The notes beneath the pieces were generated by a model. That model worked only from the letters and a program-made list of their open reading frames with translations. It ran no database searches and was not told the DNA's origin. This document shows positions 8,882 to 18,210 of a stretch of 64,000 nt of DNA, one piece after another. Every line of letters starts with the position of its first letter. Position 1 is the stretch's first letter. Position numbers and translations under genes: made by a program. Source of the DNA: Fervidibacillus halotolerans (GTDB lineage Bacteria > Bacillota > Bacilli > Bacillales > Caldibacillaceae); the NCBI RefSeq assembly GCF_026547205.1, contig NZ_CP106877.1, positions 1,390,771 through 1,454,770 on the forward strand. Reading direction: 5' to 3'.

Positions 8882-10081
8882 TTAATGAAGTTTTTTCAAT
8901 TGGTCCCCAATCATATCCCCTAATTGAAAACCACGATTTTCATCGGGCAATTGGTAAGATTCCTCTTCCACTTCTTTTTCCAATTCTTTCATCGTTAAAG
9001 AAATCCGATTTTCCTGTTCATTTACGTCCAACACTTTTACTTGAACCGTTTGACCTTCTTTTAACACCTCATGGGGAGTGGCGATATGTTTATTGGAAAT
9101 TTGAGAAATATGGACGAGACCTTCAACACCGGGCAGTACTTCCACGAATGCACCGAAGGATACGAGCCGTTTAACCGTCCCTTCCACAACGTCACCTTTT
9201 TTAATTTTTTCGGAAACATTCGCCCACGGACCTGGTTGCGTTTCTTTAATCGACAGTGAAATGCGTTCATTGTCCAAGTCTACGGAAAGGACTTTTACAC
9301 TCACCTTTTGTCCAGCTTCAACCACATCGGAGGGATGTTCCACATGTTCGTGGGACAATTGGGAGATATGAACGAGGCCATCTACACCACCGATATCGAT
9401 AAAGGCACCGAAATTTGTCACCCGTTGTACAGTTCCTTCCAACACTTGTCCTGCTTCTAATTTGGATAGGACGTCTTTTTTCTTTTTTTCCTTTTCTTCC
9501 CGAACGATGTCACGATGGGATAAAATTAAACGATTTTTTTCCCGATCTAATTCAACAATTTTAAAAGTCATTTTCTTTCCTTTATAATCGGAAAAATCTT
9601 CCACATAATGGTCTTCTACAAGGGAGGCTGGTACAAAACCACGGACGCCTAAATCGACGACGAGACCACCTTTGACAATGTCTTTTATTTCCGCTTCGAC
9701 CGGTTCACCTTTTTCAAATTGTTCTTGTAATTGTACCCATGCTTTTTCTGCTTCGTGACGACGTTTGGATAAAATAAGAGCATCGTCTTCTACTTTAATG
9801 ACTTCTACCGTCAACTCTTGACCTTCCGAAACAACATCTTCCGCTTTTTCTATATGAAGGGATGATAATTCACTGATCGGAATGATCCCATCCATTTTTC
9901 CATCTGGAATTTCGACGATTACTTGTTTCTCTTCGACTTTCGTTATTCGACATGTAATCTTATCACCGACAGCATACTGTTTGACATCTATTTCATTCAT
10001 CTCTTCTTCGCTTGCTGCTTGATCCGTTTGCACTACTTCTGTCTCCTGTTTATTTTCATTATCGTGTAACTTCTCTGTCAT
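8882..10081 (-). CDS. ypfD: S1-domain RNA-binding protein (30S ribosomal protein S1 homologue)
   Basis: 399 residues containing four S1 OB-fold repeats, recognisable from GDKITCRITKVEEKQ, GEPVEAEIKDIVKGG, GQVLEGTVQRVTNFGAFIDI and GDVVEGTVKRLVSFGAFVEV, with SISEL/HISQ segments between. An acidic, low-complexity N-terminus (about residues 8-30) precedes them. Firmicute members are shorter than E. coli S1 (six repeats) and only loosely attached to the ribosome. The start at 10081 (MTEKLHD) follows AAGGAGG at eight bases, which rules out an upstream in-frame start. Lies downstream of cmk and plsC as in relatives. Confidence 0.95.
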   Translation of the reverse strand: MTEKLHDNENKQETEVVQTDQAASEEEMNEIDVKQYAVGDKITCRITKVEEKQVIVEIPDGKMDGIIPISELSSLHIEKAEDVVSEGQELTVEVIKVEDDALILSKRRHEAEKAWVQLQEQFEKGEPVEAEIKDIVKGGLVVDLGVRGFVPASLVEDHYVEDFSDYKGKKMTFKIVELDREKNRLILSHRDIVREEKEKKKKDVLSKLEAGQVLEGTVQRVTNFGAFIDIGGVDGLVHISQLSHEHVEHPSDVVEAGQKVSVKVLSVDLDNERISLSIKETQPGPWANVSEKIKKGDVVEGTVKRLVSFGAFVEVLPGVEGLVHISQISNKHIATPHEVLKEGQTVQVKVLDVNEQENRISLTMKELEKEVEEESYQLPDENRGFQLGDMIGDQLKKLH

Positions 10082-10169
10082 ATGTATTTCCTCCTTAACG
10101 ACCACTGATTAAGTTTAAAAAATTCTTCCTTTTATTAACTTCTAATAAATTATATCGTTTGTCAATACA

Positions 10170-10751
10170 TTACTTATATTGTAACAAAATTTCTTTAATA
10201 TGATCCATAATTAGTTCAATTGCCTCATTGGAAGATGCCCTTTTTTCTTTCAAAGGTTTCATATCGATTGGTTTTCCGTAAACGACTTTCACTTTACGGA
10301 ACGGTCTATACGGACCGATGATTGCAGCAGGAACAACGGTTGCATCGGATTTTAAGGCGAAAAAACCAGCGCCTGCCAAACCCTTTCCAATTTCCCCTGT
10401 TTTACTTCGCGTACCTTCAGGAAATATGCCTAAAATACGTTCAGACTTTAACGTTTCCAACCCTTTTCGTAAAGCTTCCCGATCCGCCTTTCCCCGCTTA
10501 ACTGGAAAGGCATAGAGCTTTTTAATAATTCCTTTTAATATAGGTACCCGGAATAATTCCTCTTTAGCCATATAGATGACTGGTCTCGGGCATGTGATTC
10601 CAAGGGCGACCGGATCGAGATTGCTTATATGGTTGGCACAGAGAAGGACGCTTCCTTCCTTCGGGATATTCTCTACACCGATTGCTTCAATCCGGTAAAT
10701 TGGTTTAAAAATGCCTTTTACAACAATTTTTGCAAATGTGTAAAACGTCAT
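10170..10751 (-). CDS. plsC: 1-acyl-sn-glycerol-3-phosphate acyltransferase
   Basis: Acylates lysophosphatidic acid to phosphatidic acid at the membrane. 193 residues with the acyltransferase blocks NHISNLDP (catalytic H41 and D46, the HX4D motif) and FPEGTRSKTGE, then a third block containing VVPAAIIGP. An amphipathic or hydrophobic N-terminus (residues 1-20) fits a peripheral membrane enzyme. Begins one base after cmk ends, so it is almost certainly co-transcribed with it. A gpsA gene is also in this window, so two steps of phosphatidic acid synthesis are near each other. Confidence 0.95.
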   Translation of the reverse strand: MTFYTFAKIVVKGIFKPIYRIEAIGVENIPKEGSVLLCANHISNLDPVALGITCPRPVIYMAKEELFRVPILKGIIKKLYAFPVKRGKADREALRKGLETLKSERILGIFPEGTRSKTGEIGKGLAGAGFFALKSDATVVPAAIIGPYRPFRKVKVVYGKPIDMKPLKEKRASSNEAIELIMDHIKEILLQYK

Positions 10752-10752
10752 T

Positions 10753-11427
10753 TTATTTTTTCCTTTCTTTAATATATTTCATCATTTGATCGACTACTTG
10801 ATCGATGGATAAATCCGTCGTATCGATTTCAATCGCATCTTCCGCTTTTTTCAGCGGAGCCACTTCCCGATTGGAATCCAATTCATCACGCTTTAAAATT
10901 TCCTCAACCAATTGATCATAGTCCGCTGGAATCCCTTTTTTTACATTTTCTAAATATCGTCGTTTTGCCCGCTCTTTTACCCCTGCGCGGAGGAAAATCT
11001 TCACTTCTGCCTTCGGTAAAACGTTCGTTCCTATATCCCTTCCATCCATAACAACTCCACCATTTACAGCAAATTGTTGTTGTCTCCGAACCATTTCCTC
11101 GCGAATCGATGCGTGTTTGGATACGGTGGATACGGAATTGGTTACTTCCGGTAGTCGTATTTCTTCGGTGACATCCTGCCCATCCACGAACACCTTTTGA
11201 TGATTTTTTCCTTGCTTCAACTCGATGGAAGTTTCTTTTAATAATTGGAAGAGCTGTTCACCGTCTTCAGGATCGATTCCCTTTTGAAGTGCTTTCCACG
11301 TTAAGGCCCGATACATGGCACCGGTATCGATGTATAGATATGATAGTTTTTGAGCAATTATTTTTGCCACTGTACTTTTTCCCGCTGCAGCTGGGCCATC
11401 GATGGCAATCGAGATGTTTTTATTCAT
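10753..11427 (-). CDS. cmk: Cytidylate kinase
   Basis: Phosphorylates CMP/dCMP to the diphosphates with ATP. 224 residues, identical in length to the B. subtilis enzyme. P-loop GPAAAGKST at 11-19; [20 protein letters not shown] and the lid region RAKRRYLEN are all present. The start at 11427 ([11 protein letters not shown]) is supported by AGAGG about nine bases upstream; an earlier in-frame start is unlikely. The next genes plsC and ypfD follow in the same direction. Confidence 0.97.
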   Translation of the reverse strand: MNKNISIAIDGPAAAGKSTVAKIIAQKLSYLYIDTGAMYRALTWKALQKGIDPEDGEQLFQLLKETSIELKQGKNHQKVFVDGQDVTEEIRLPEVTNSVSTVSKHASIREEMVRRQQQFAVNGGVVMDGRDIGTNVLPKAEVKIFLRAGVKERAKRRYLENVKKGIPADYDQLVEEILKRDELDSNREVAPLKKAEDAIEIDTTDLSIDQVVDQMMKYIKERKK

Positions 11428-11613
11428 AAATCCAAACCTCTTTCTTTCTAGAAATTCCATTCATTTTATTTTATCATAAAAAGGGTTTTCGATAGGACCA
11501 TTTTTAATGAAAATGAAAAGAAATTCAATCGATTTCTCATCATTTTTTTAATCATATAAACCGATTGTCGACTGGGAAATCGATCTCCTTTTGTACTTGA
11601 AAATATTCCTAAC

Positions 11614-11648
11614 AAAAAAAGAAAGCAGGAGAGTTCCATGCCTTCTTA
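11614..11648 (-). terminator. Probable terminator of ypfB
   Basis: Imperfect stem AAGGCA-GGA / TCC-TGCTTT followed by CTTTTTTTG on the minus strand, beginning at the ypfB stop. Confidence 0.5.
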
Positions 11649-11825
11649 CGGTTGATTTAATGTTTGTACGACCTTTTCATGATTATTGCGATTGACGCCT
11701 TCATAAAGAACGATATGATTTAATTCTGGGAGGAAATGAAAATGGTGAAGAAAAATTTGTGTAAGTAGCAGAAAAATAAACTGAATGACGATTACTTTTT
11801 TTAAAATTCCTTCCATCCGTTTCAT
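11646..11825 (-). CDS. ypfB: YpfB-like small membrane protein (DUF5359)
   Basis: A 59-residue protein with one transmembrane helix (about residues 8-26) and a short C-terminal soluble tail. Start ATG 11825 follows CGGAG at seven bases. Position between cmk and motI and size match B. subtilis YpfB (DUF5359); no function is known. Confidence 0.75.
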   Translation of the reverse strand: MKRMEGILKKVIVIQFIFLLLTQIFLHHFHFLPELNHIVLYEGVNRNNHEKVVQTLNQP

Positions 11826-11943
11826 AATCAATCTCCGTATGTTCTTTTTACATAGTATGGATTGCTAATCGTAGGATTATACGTGCCCTTTCTTCCACCT
11901 GCACGAACGGATCGAAGGAAAACTTACAAATCATCCCTCCAAT

Positions 11944-12606
11944 TTATAAAATTCCTGTTTCTTTTTGTTTTTTGATCACTTGGGATTCATAACAAAATTG
12001 GAGTAATTGTTGTTCTTCTTGAATCGTTTTATCAAGGAATTGAACGGAGATTACATTCCTTTTTTCATTCCAATCCCCTGTCCGAATCACTTTGGAAGAT
12101 AATTTTAAATAATGGTACTCGCCATTTAACCGGGGTAAAACAAACCAAACGATGATTTTTTGTCCGATATTTATATCGATCGATTTTGGAACGAGAAGGG
12201 AAGCTCCCCCTGCACTAATATCTTCCGTGACTGTTTGGAACGGTTGAAACTCCTTATGGATCGAATGGACGCTCACATCTACTGCCCGATGTACACGAAC
12301 AAATTCCCGCCTTTGAATTTTACGAAATTCCTCCCTAGGTGGTAAAGTTAATTGCAAAAGGGGGATCGGATTTTTCACCCGCCCGATGACCATCGATAAA
12401 AATTCGTAAATTTCCTTTTGATCATTTACAAAGGACAAACGTAAAGTTTCTCCGTTACGAATAAAGATAGATTTGTTCGTTTCTGGATGGACAGGGTATT
12501 CCATTAAAAAAGATTGATCTTTTATATCCATGATTTTGCTAGTATATTTTTCATATTGGTCCAGTTGTTTCAGTTCAATGGTTACTTGCTGCCCTGCTTT
12601 TATCAT
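11944..12606 (-). CDS. motI: PilZ-domain c-di-GMP receptor / flagellar brake MotI
   Basis: 220 residues: N-terminal YcgR-N-like domain (about 1-90) and C-terminal PilZ domain. The c-di-GMP-binding signature is intact: QRREFVR with R99, R100 and R104, and DISAGGAS at 129-136. In B. subtilis MotI (YpfA, DgrA) binds c-di-GMP and then disengages the MotA stator, slowing swimming. Start ATG 12606 with GAGGGG upstream. Position before ypeB-sleB matches B. subtilis ypfA. Motility genes themselves are not in this window. Confidence 0.93.
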   Translation of the reverse strand: MIKAGQQVTIELKQLDQYEKYTSKIMDIKDQSFLMEYPVHPETNKSIFIRNGETLRLSFVNDQKEIYEFLSMVIGRVKNPIPLLQLTLPPREEFRKIQRREFVRVHRAVDVSVHSIHKEFQPFQTVTEDISAGGASLLVPKSIDINIGQKIIVWFVLPRLNGEYHYLKLSSKVIRTGDWNEKRNVISVQFLDKTIQEEQQLLQFCYESQVIKKQKETGIL

Positions 12607-12682
12607 TTAATCCCCTCATTTTAAATCAAATTTCGAGAAATTTGTTTTCCGAATTTTATACTAATTTTATTATGACATGAAA

Positions 12683-12716
12683 TAAAAAAAAGGAAAAGTA
12701 TCTTTACTTTTCCTTA
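12683..12716 (-). terminator. Terminator of sleB-ypeB
   Basis: Stem of eleven pairs AAGGAAAAGTA/TACTTTTCCTT followed by TTTTTTTT on the minus strand; the ypeB stop codon lies in its 5' edge. Confidence 0.85.
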
Positions 12717-14057
12717 TGTGATTTCTTCATAGATGGGTTCAGCACTTTTTAGTTTTTCAATTTTTTCTTCCCTTTGATTTAATGCATTAATAAAAATTCG
12801 ATACGTGTCATTTCCTAATGTTCCTAAAAATTCATAACAGAGTACTTCTTCGTTCAGTTCATTATTGATGATTGCCAATCGACTCTCCATAATCTTCACA
12901 TTGGGATTGACTTGTTCCTTCGCTTCCTCTTCTGTAATGACTGGATCGGGAATGGACCGCTCATTATGGGTTGCTAAATATTCTTCGGCGGAAAATCCAA
13001 TAATGGTACCATCATCTAAGGCAACTTTGATTTTCACTGCTTCTGGATAAATTCGGACATTATTTATACTCGTTACAAACGTAAATACCCCGACATGATC
13101 ATATTGGTAGCTTTCGAACATTTTCATATTTTCGAATTTCCGCTCCTTCAAAAACGCCAAGGCCCGATTCCCTGCTTCATTTAAACTGATTTTCTGCTCT
13201 TTTACCTCCCGATGATTCATCACCCAGATCGGATATCCTCCCTTTTTCGTAATATCCATATCGATTTCATTTTTCCCATCCCTTATCGACACGCTATAAA
13301 ATTCGTAATCAGATCCCTTTCCACTTTCCGTGACTTTCGTTTCTGGATCCTTTATGTTCGTCGTATATTTTTTCGCGATTTCCAAAGCCTCTTCCTTAGA
13401 AATTTCTTTTCCCGGTAAATTTTGAAACCCTTCTTCCTTTTTATTCATCCCTGTGAAAATCGTTCCCAAGTCCCCCTCTGAATATCCTTCTACTTTCTTT
13501 TCCACCGTTTTAAACCCATCGATAATCGTATTGTCGACATTTTCTTCTTCTGTGGCCAATGCCATTTCCACATCCATCCAACGCAATTGATTCGATAATA
13601 CAGCATGTTGCACTTTCCTTAATTCATCTTGAATTTCTTTCGATTGTTCATAAAGGGATTTTAGTGTTTCATATTCCTCATCTGAAAGAGGACTTTTCTC
13701 CAAATCCCGAACGGCAGCCCGATAGCTAAACTCTCCGATATTCGATAAAAATTCCTCCGTTTTATTAAAGGGAAGGAGGGTAAGTGGCAATTGCCCGACA
13801 TGACTATGGGCTTCCGATGTTAGCCGCCATACATCGACCAATGCAGGGGATAACGATTGTCGAGAGTTCATGGCGAGGGTCGTTCCGATTTTATCATGGA
13901 GAAGATCGATCGTATACGTAAGGTCATGAAACGCCCGTTGGTAATTATTCTCCGCATGAATGAGTATCGCATTTTTTTCCTTATGCTCTTGATACCCCCA
14001 TATACCTGTTCCGATAATGGCAACCGAAAGAAGACCGATTAGTAGATTTCTAATCAA
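12714..14057 (-). CDS. ypeB: Germination protein YpeB
   Basis: Partner of the cortex-lytic enzyme SleB: each is required for the presence of the other in the dormant spore. About 447 residues, with an N-terminal membrane anchor (residues 3-20), a helical N-terminal domain and C-terminal PepSY repeats (for example ISKEEALEIAKKYT and ISLNEAGNRALAFLKE). I put the start at TTG 14057, eight bases from AAGGAG; the three codons upstream also read through. Immediately downstream of sleB with 12 bases between them, forming the classic sleB-ypeB operon, normally transcribed in the forespore by sigma-G. Confidence 0.95.
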   Translation of the reverse strand: MIRNLLIGLLSVAIIGTGIWGYQEHKEKNAILIHAENNYQRAFHDLTYTIDLLHDKIGTTLAMNSRQSLSPALVDVWRLTSEAHSHVGQLPLTLLPFNKTEEFLSNIGEFSYRAAVRDLEKSPLSDEEYETLKSLYEQSKEIQDELRKVQHAVLSNQLRWMDVEMALATEEENVDNTIIDGFKTVEKKVEGYSEGDLGTIFTGMNKKEEGFQNLPGKEISKEEALEIAKKYTTNIKDPETKVTESGKGSDYEFYSVSIRDGKNEIDMDITKKGGYPIWVMNHREVKEQKISLNEAGNRALAFLKERKFENMKMFESYQYDHVGVFTFVTSINNVRIYPEAVKIKVALDDGTIIGFSAEEYLATHNERSIPDPVITEEEAKEQVNPNVKIMESRLAIINNELNEEVLCYEFLGTLGNDTYRIFINALNQREEKIEKLKSAEPIYEEIT

Positions 14058-14069
14058 TGACAACACTCC

Positions 14070-14891
14070 TTATTTACAGAAAATATGCTTACCGATCTGT
14101 TTTATTTGTGGTCGGGACCAAATCCAACTATTTGTTGCCGTGTTCGGATTAAAATAATAAATCGCATTCCCGCTCGGATCCCATCCGTTAATCGCATCCA
14201 ATACCGCTTTTTTCGCCGTTTCATCTGGTGTTAACCAAATTTGTCCATCACTTACTGCTGTAAATGCTCCCGGTTCAAATATTACTCCCGAAACGGTATT
14301 CGGAAAGGATGGGCTTTCGACTCGATTTAAAATTACTGCTGCTACTGCTACCTGTCCGATATACGGTTCTCCCCTCGCCTCCCCATATACCGCATTTGCC
14401 ATCAATTGAATATCGTTTTGTGAAAAACCGTTCGGAACGTTCGCTGCTGTCGGCTTGTTTGACGATGATTGTTGGGATGAACTATTGGATCCGTTATTTC
14501 CCGTTTGGTTTTCAATCGACGTTCCACCGTAGTGGGTAAAGGAATTTCCTTTATTAATCTGTTCCTTCACATAACTTTCATTATATTTCGTTACATTTAT
14601 TAATTTTTGTTTCGTTGCCGGGCCTGCTAATCCATCCACTTTCATTCCAAATTCATATTGAAAATTGCGCAATGCCCAATACGTTTGCCATCCAAACACC
14701 CCGTCAATTTTTCCATTGTAAAATCCGATATATTGCAAACGGGATTGAAGTTCGATTACATCATCCCCTACCGAACCAATCTGAATAACTTGATTTGAAA
14801 AAGCATACGTTCGTTGATTTTCCGTTGGGGAAATATTGATAATTAAACAACAGATGAAAATGACAAAAACTGCCATCCATTTCTTCACCAT
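14070..14891 (-). CDS. sleB: Spore cortex-lytic enzyme SleB
   Basis: Lytic transglycosylase that attacks cortex peptidoglycan containing muramic lactam during germination. 273 residues: signal peptide (hydrophobic 5-20, likely cleaved near 30), PG-binding_1 domain about 38-96, a Ser/Asn/Gln-rich linker 120-150, then the SleB catalytic domain 155-273 with ANAVYGEARGE, in which E171 is the expected catalytic acid. ATG 14891 follows GGAGGG. A sigma-G promoter is expected upstream; a TGCATA at 14955-14960 (complement) could be its -35, but no good -10 is visible at the right distance. Confidence 0.97.
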   Translation of the reverse strand: MVKKWMAVFVIFICCLIINISPTENQRTYAFSNQVIQIGSVGDDVIELQSRLQYIGFYNGKIDGVFGWQTYWALRNFQYEFGMKVDGLAGPATKQKLINVTKYNESYVKEQINKGNSFTHYGGTSIENQTGNNGSNSSSQQSSSNKPTAANVPNGFSQNDIQLMANAVYGEARGEPYIGQVAVAAVILNRVESPSFPNTVSGVIFEPGAFTAVSDGQIWLTPDETAKKAVLDAINGWDPSGNAIYYFNPNTATNSWIWSRPQIKQIGKHIFCK

Positions 14892-15161
14892 AACTGTCCC
14901 TCCATCGCCTGTCTTCCATTCGTAAAACTATTTTTTGTAACAATTGGTTTTTTATGCAGAGGGAAAAATTTAAAAATAGTTAAACCTCAACGGATCAAAT
15001 CTTTTTAAAGAGCGGAGCAAATTCAATATTACGGGAGATCGTGTTAAAGGACGTCTTTTTCATCGTAAAGGATTAAGGTGGAGACATCAAAACGGAATAA
15101 AAAACCCCAGAATGGATGGCAGTCCAATTCTGAGGTATAGGGCATATGAACCGATTAAATA
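14892..15161. other. Intergenic region between sleB and the miniature element
   Basis: Contains the sleB upstream region and, at 15098-15138, a terminator oriented for prsW. No gene was found. The ISL3-type miniature element occupies the remainder of the sleB-prsW gap (15162-15381). Confidence 0.6.
15098..15138 (-). terminator. Terminator probably belonging to prsW, displaced by an insertion
   Basis: On the minus strand CCTCAGAAT pairs with ATTCTGGGG and an inner TGGA pairs with TCCA, followed by TTTTTTATT. It is about 245 bases from the prsW stop; the 220-bp element lies between the two. Confidence 0.75.
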
Positions 15162-15381
15162 GGCTCTATAATTTTTGGTGTTGGTGAATATACCTAACAC
15201 CTTTTTTTGATCAAAAAATAGAGACAAGTGACGAGGAGGCCCGCGCCGTGCCACTGGATGCGCGTCCGCCAATGGAACGAATCACTTCAAATCGATTTTG
15301 GATGAATGGACAACGTGATCCGATTACATTTTACTAAAAAAAGGCACGAAATTATTCACCAACACGATTTGACAAAGAACC
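15162..15381. mobile_element. 220-bp ISL3-type miniature (non-autonomous) element
   Basis: The left end begins GGCTCTATAATTTTTGG and the right end, read inward, GGTTCTTTGTCAAATCG; both continue into the identical 13-mer GTGTTGGTGAATA. GGTTCTTTGTCAAATCG is the typical terminus of ISL3-family insertion sequences. The flanks are ATTAAATA (15154-15161) and ATTATATA (15382-15389), a 7-of-8 match, and ISL3 elements duplicate 8 bp. There is no transposase; the core has a GC-rich patch (about 15231-15270) unlike its surroundings. It is inserted directly behind the prsW stop codon, which lies inside the right flank repeat. Interpretation as a MITE or internally deleted ISL3 copy is inference. Confidence 0.75.
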
Positions 15382-15382
15382 A

Positions 15383-16069
15383 TTATATATTCAAATCCTT
15401 TGAGAAAAAACGGTCTTCATAAATCCGTTGCTTAATTAATTTCGCTTTTTTTACCTTCCGTAAACCGAGCCACCATAAATAAATCATAAAGGGAACGATC
15501 AATTGAAACCAGTTAGAATCCATTAATATAATTAAATCGTAAATTCCGTGTAAAAGAATTGGAAACAAAAGGGATATCCAAATCCATCTTTCCTTTTGCG
15601 AAGTTGAAAACTTTGCCTTTCCCATATAATAACCCATTATTACACCGAATAGAGCGTGGCTAGAAACGGGTAGGAGGGCGCGACCAAAGGCAACTCCTAA
15701 ACCATTCGCAAAAAGATATAAGATATTTTCCGCTGTAGCAAAACCTAAGGAAAGACTAGCCCCATATACGATTCCATCATAATGTTCATCGAAATGGACT
15801 AATTTATAAACAGTAAAATAAAGGATAAACCATTTAAAAAACTCTTCCAACATGGCCGCTGAAAGAAAGGCCTTCATGATGCCATTTGTAAAAATTCCTT
15901 CCGTTTCCAAAACATATTGGAGAAACATGATCGGAAAAACGAGAATCGTTCCGAGGAAAAATACCCGAAGGACGTCAAAAACCGGCTCCGTCTCGTATTC
16001 ATCTTTTAAATAAAAATAGCTTAACAGGGCAAAACCGGGGGCAATACCGGCGGAAATCAACGCTAACAT
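15383..16069 (-). CDS. prsW: Intramembrane glutamic protease PrsW
   Basis: Site-1 protease of the B. subtilis RsiW anti-sigma factor, releasing sigma-W upon envelope stress. 228 residues with about eight transmembrane helices. The catalytic EEFFKW motif has E75 and E76 at the same positions as in B. subtilis; the conserved [20 protein letters not shown] and LLHGIYD segments follow. The start at 16069 ([12 protein letters not shown]) is chosen because GAGG lies six bases before it and homologues begin there; 12 upstream codons also read through. Downstream, an ISL3-type element separates the gene from its terminator. Confidence 0.95.
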   Translation of the reverse strand: MLALISAGIAPGFALLSYFYLKDEYETEPVFDVLRVFFLGTILVFPIMFLQYVLETEGIFTNGIMKAFLSAAMLEEFFKWFILYFTVYKLVHFDEHYDGIVYGASLSLGFATAENILYLFANGLGVAFGRALLPVSSHALFGVIMGYYMGKAKFSTSQKERWIWISLLFPILLHGIYDLIILMDSNWFQLIVPFMIYLWWLGLRKVKKAKLIKQRIYEDRFFSKDLNI

Positions 16070-16184
16070 GATAAACCTCGATTCCTTTTTTCTCAATCGT
16101 AACACGAAATTGAAAAATTAACATATATTTTATATTAATAGTTTGAATTCCAATTATCAATTTATTATTCTACATTTTTTCCGA

Positions 16185-17306
16185 TTAAATCAACCCTGTT
16201 TTTCCCTCTACTTGTTCATAGCTTACTTCCCTTGACCATAATAAATTTTCACCCGTTTCTTTACTAAAAATATGAATCGCTTCCAAATTTGGAGATAAAT
16301 AGATTCGATCGCCATATTTGATCTTTTGATCATTACTTACGAAAAAGCGTATTGGTTGCTCTCCCATTGTTGCTGAAAGGAGTTTTTCTCTACCTAAATG
16401 TTCGATGTTCGTCACCACCGCTGAAAAAATTCCTCTCCGTTCCGACACAACTTGTAAATCATGGGGTCGAATTCCTAATGTAATTTTCGTTTTATTCGGG
16501 ATATGTAACTGTTTTTGCAAATAAAAATGGTATCCCTCTCCATGGACGATCATTCCATCCAACTCATGAATGATTTCGGCATCTAAAAAATTCATCGGTG
16601 GATTCCCTAAGAAACGGGCGACAAATACATTTTTCGGGTATGCAAACAATTGCTCCGGCGTATCGAATTGCTGAATTTCCCCCCGATCTAAAATGGCGAT
16701 TCGATCGGCCATTGCCATCGCCTCTTCCTGATCATGGGTTACCATAATCGTCGTGATTTTTAACTGTTTTTGCAATTGGCGAAGTTCATCCCGCATTTCA
16801 ATTTTTAATCGTGCATCTAAATTTGACATCGGCTCATCTAATAAAAGTAGATTCGGTTCTTTAACGAGGGCTCGGGCCAACGCTACCCGTTGTTGTTGAC
16901 CGCCGGATAATTGACTCGGCTTCCGATCGAGATAGTTTTCTAGTCGAACGAGACGAGCAGTTTTTTCCGCCCGTCCATAACGAATCTTTTTCGGGACTTT
17001 TTGTTGTTTTAACGGAAAGGCGATATTATCCCGTACAGTCATATGGGGATACAAGGCATAACTTTGAAAAACCATCCCGATATTCCGATCTTTCGGCTCT
17101 AAATGATTAATGACTTGATCTCCAAAATAAATGTTTCCTTTCGTCGGTTGATATAGTCCTGCTAACATCATTAATGTCGTTGTTTTTCCACATCCACTTG
17201 GACCTAATAAACAGACAAATTCTCCATCTTGAATCGTAAAATTCAAATCCGATATGGCCATATGATTTGAAAACTGTTTTGAAACTTGTTCAAATCGAAT
17301 ATTCAT
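16185..17306 (-). CDS. Sugar ABC transporter ATPase (MalK/MsmX/UgpC type)
   Basis: Nucleotide-binding subunit of a carbohydrate importer. 373 residues: Walker A GPSGCGKTT at 35-43, signature LSGGQQQR, Walker B LLLLDEP, switch HD motif VTHDQEE, then a C-terminal TOBE/regulatory domain (about 240-373) characteristic of the CUT1 subfamily. Its start overlaps the stop of the preceding permease by four bases (ATGA). Having a dedicated ATPase in the cluster differs from many Bacillus CUT1 systems that share MsmX. The substrate cannot be told from sequence alone. Confidence 0.93.
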   Translation of the reverse strand: MNIRFEQVSKQFSNHMAISDLNFTIQDGEFVCLLGPSGCGKTTTLMMLAGLYQPTKGNIYFGDQVINHLEPKDRNIGMVFQSYALYPHMTVRDNIAFPLKQQKVPKKIRYGRAEKTARLVRLENYLDRKPSQLSGGQQQRVALARALVKEPNLLLLDEPMSNLDARLKIEMRDELRQLQKQLKITTIMVTHDQEEAMAMADRIAILDRGEIQQFDTPEQLFAYPKNVFVARFLGNPPMNFLDAEIIHELDGMIVHGEGYHFYLQKQLHIPNKTKITLGIRPHDLQVVSERRGIFSAVVTNIEHLGREKLLSATMGEQPIRFFVSNDQKIKYGDRIYLSPNLEAIHIFSKETGENLLWSREVSYEQVEGKTGLI

Positions 17307-18199
17307 ACCCGTTTATTCCCCCCCATATTCATTTGCATAAGCGATTTTTGTGTGAAGATGAAAAAGAAAATCACAGGCAACATGTAAAATAATCCTGCAG
17401 CCGTTAATAAACCGTAATCAACCATTTGGAAATCCCCAATGATTTTTTGCAAATAGGTGGCAAGGGTAATATTTTGATCATCGAAAATAAACGTGTAAAG
17501 AAGGAGAAATTCCGACCAACCTGCTAAAAAGGAGAAGATGCTAATCGCTGCAATTCCCGGCTTCACTAACGGGATAACAACTTGATACCAAGCTTTGATT
17601 CGATTACATCCATCAATTAATGCGGACCATTCCACATCCCAAGGTACATCATCAAAAAATCCTTTAATGATATAGGTAGACATCGGAATTTGGAGTGCTG
17701 CTTTCACAAGCATAACCCCCCAAAGGGTATCGATTAATCCGAGGGTATCTAATACGTAAAAGACAGCAATTAACAAGGCGACACTCGGAAAGGCATGAAG
17801 TAATATAACGGAACGAAGAAAAAACGTTCGCCCGGGAAACTCCATCCGGGAAAGGGCATAACCTGCCATCACACTAATGATGACTTCTATAATCGTTAAT
17901 CCGCCTGCCAAAAGGAGTGTATTCCATGTGGCTAACCAAATACTCGGTAATTGTCTTGAACCGACCTCGACGTTTTCCCAAAGGAATCGCCAGTTTTCAA
18001 AGGTAATCTGTTTCGGAATGATCCCTGCGACCATCTCCGAACTAATGGATGATAAAAATAACCAAAGATACATGAAAAAAAGCGGCAAAGATAAAAACGT
18101 TAAAATAATATATGAAATGATGATTTTTCGATGGCTCTTTCTTAACAATGTAGGACTTTTCATCTTTGGAGCAGGCGTGACATTGGACCCAATATCCAT
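17303..18199 (-). CDS. Sugar ABC transporter permease (MalG type)
   Basis: 298 residues with six predicted transmembrane helices and the binding-protein-dependent permease EAA loop (EWSALIDGCNRIKAWYQVVI; here the EAA triplet is changed to ESA-like EWSALIDG). The N-terminus (KSPTLLRKSHRK) is cytoplasmic. Belongs to the CUT1 MalG group. Start ATG 18199 behind GGGGGG. Eleven bases separate it from the upstream MalF-type gene, and it overlaps the ATPase downstream. Confidence 0.92.
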   Translation of the reverse strand: MDIGSNVTPAPKMKSPTLLRKSHRKIIISYIILTFLSLPLFFMYLWLFLSSISSEMVAGIIPKQITFENWRFLWENVEVGSRQLPSIWLATWNTLLLAGGLTIIEVIISVMAGYALSRMEFPGRTFFLRSVILLHAFPSVALLIAVFYVLDTLGLIDTLWGVMLVKAALQIPMSTYIIKGFFDDVPWDVEWSALIDGCNRIKAWYQVVIPLVKPGIAAISIFSFLAGWSEFLLLYTFIFDDQNITLATYLQKIIGDFQMVDYGLLTAAGLFYMLPVIFFFIFTQKSLMQMNMGGNKRV

Positions 18200-18210
18200 T
18201 CGAATCCCCC

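Noticed and set aside
15087..15272. 61-codon frame over the miniature element
   Set aside because: It spans the terminator and the left end of the mobile element and has no ribosome site.
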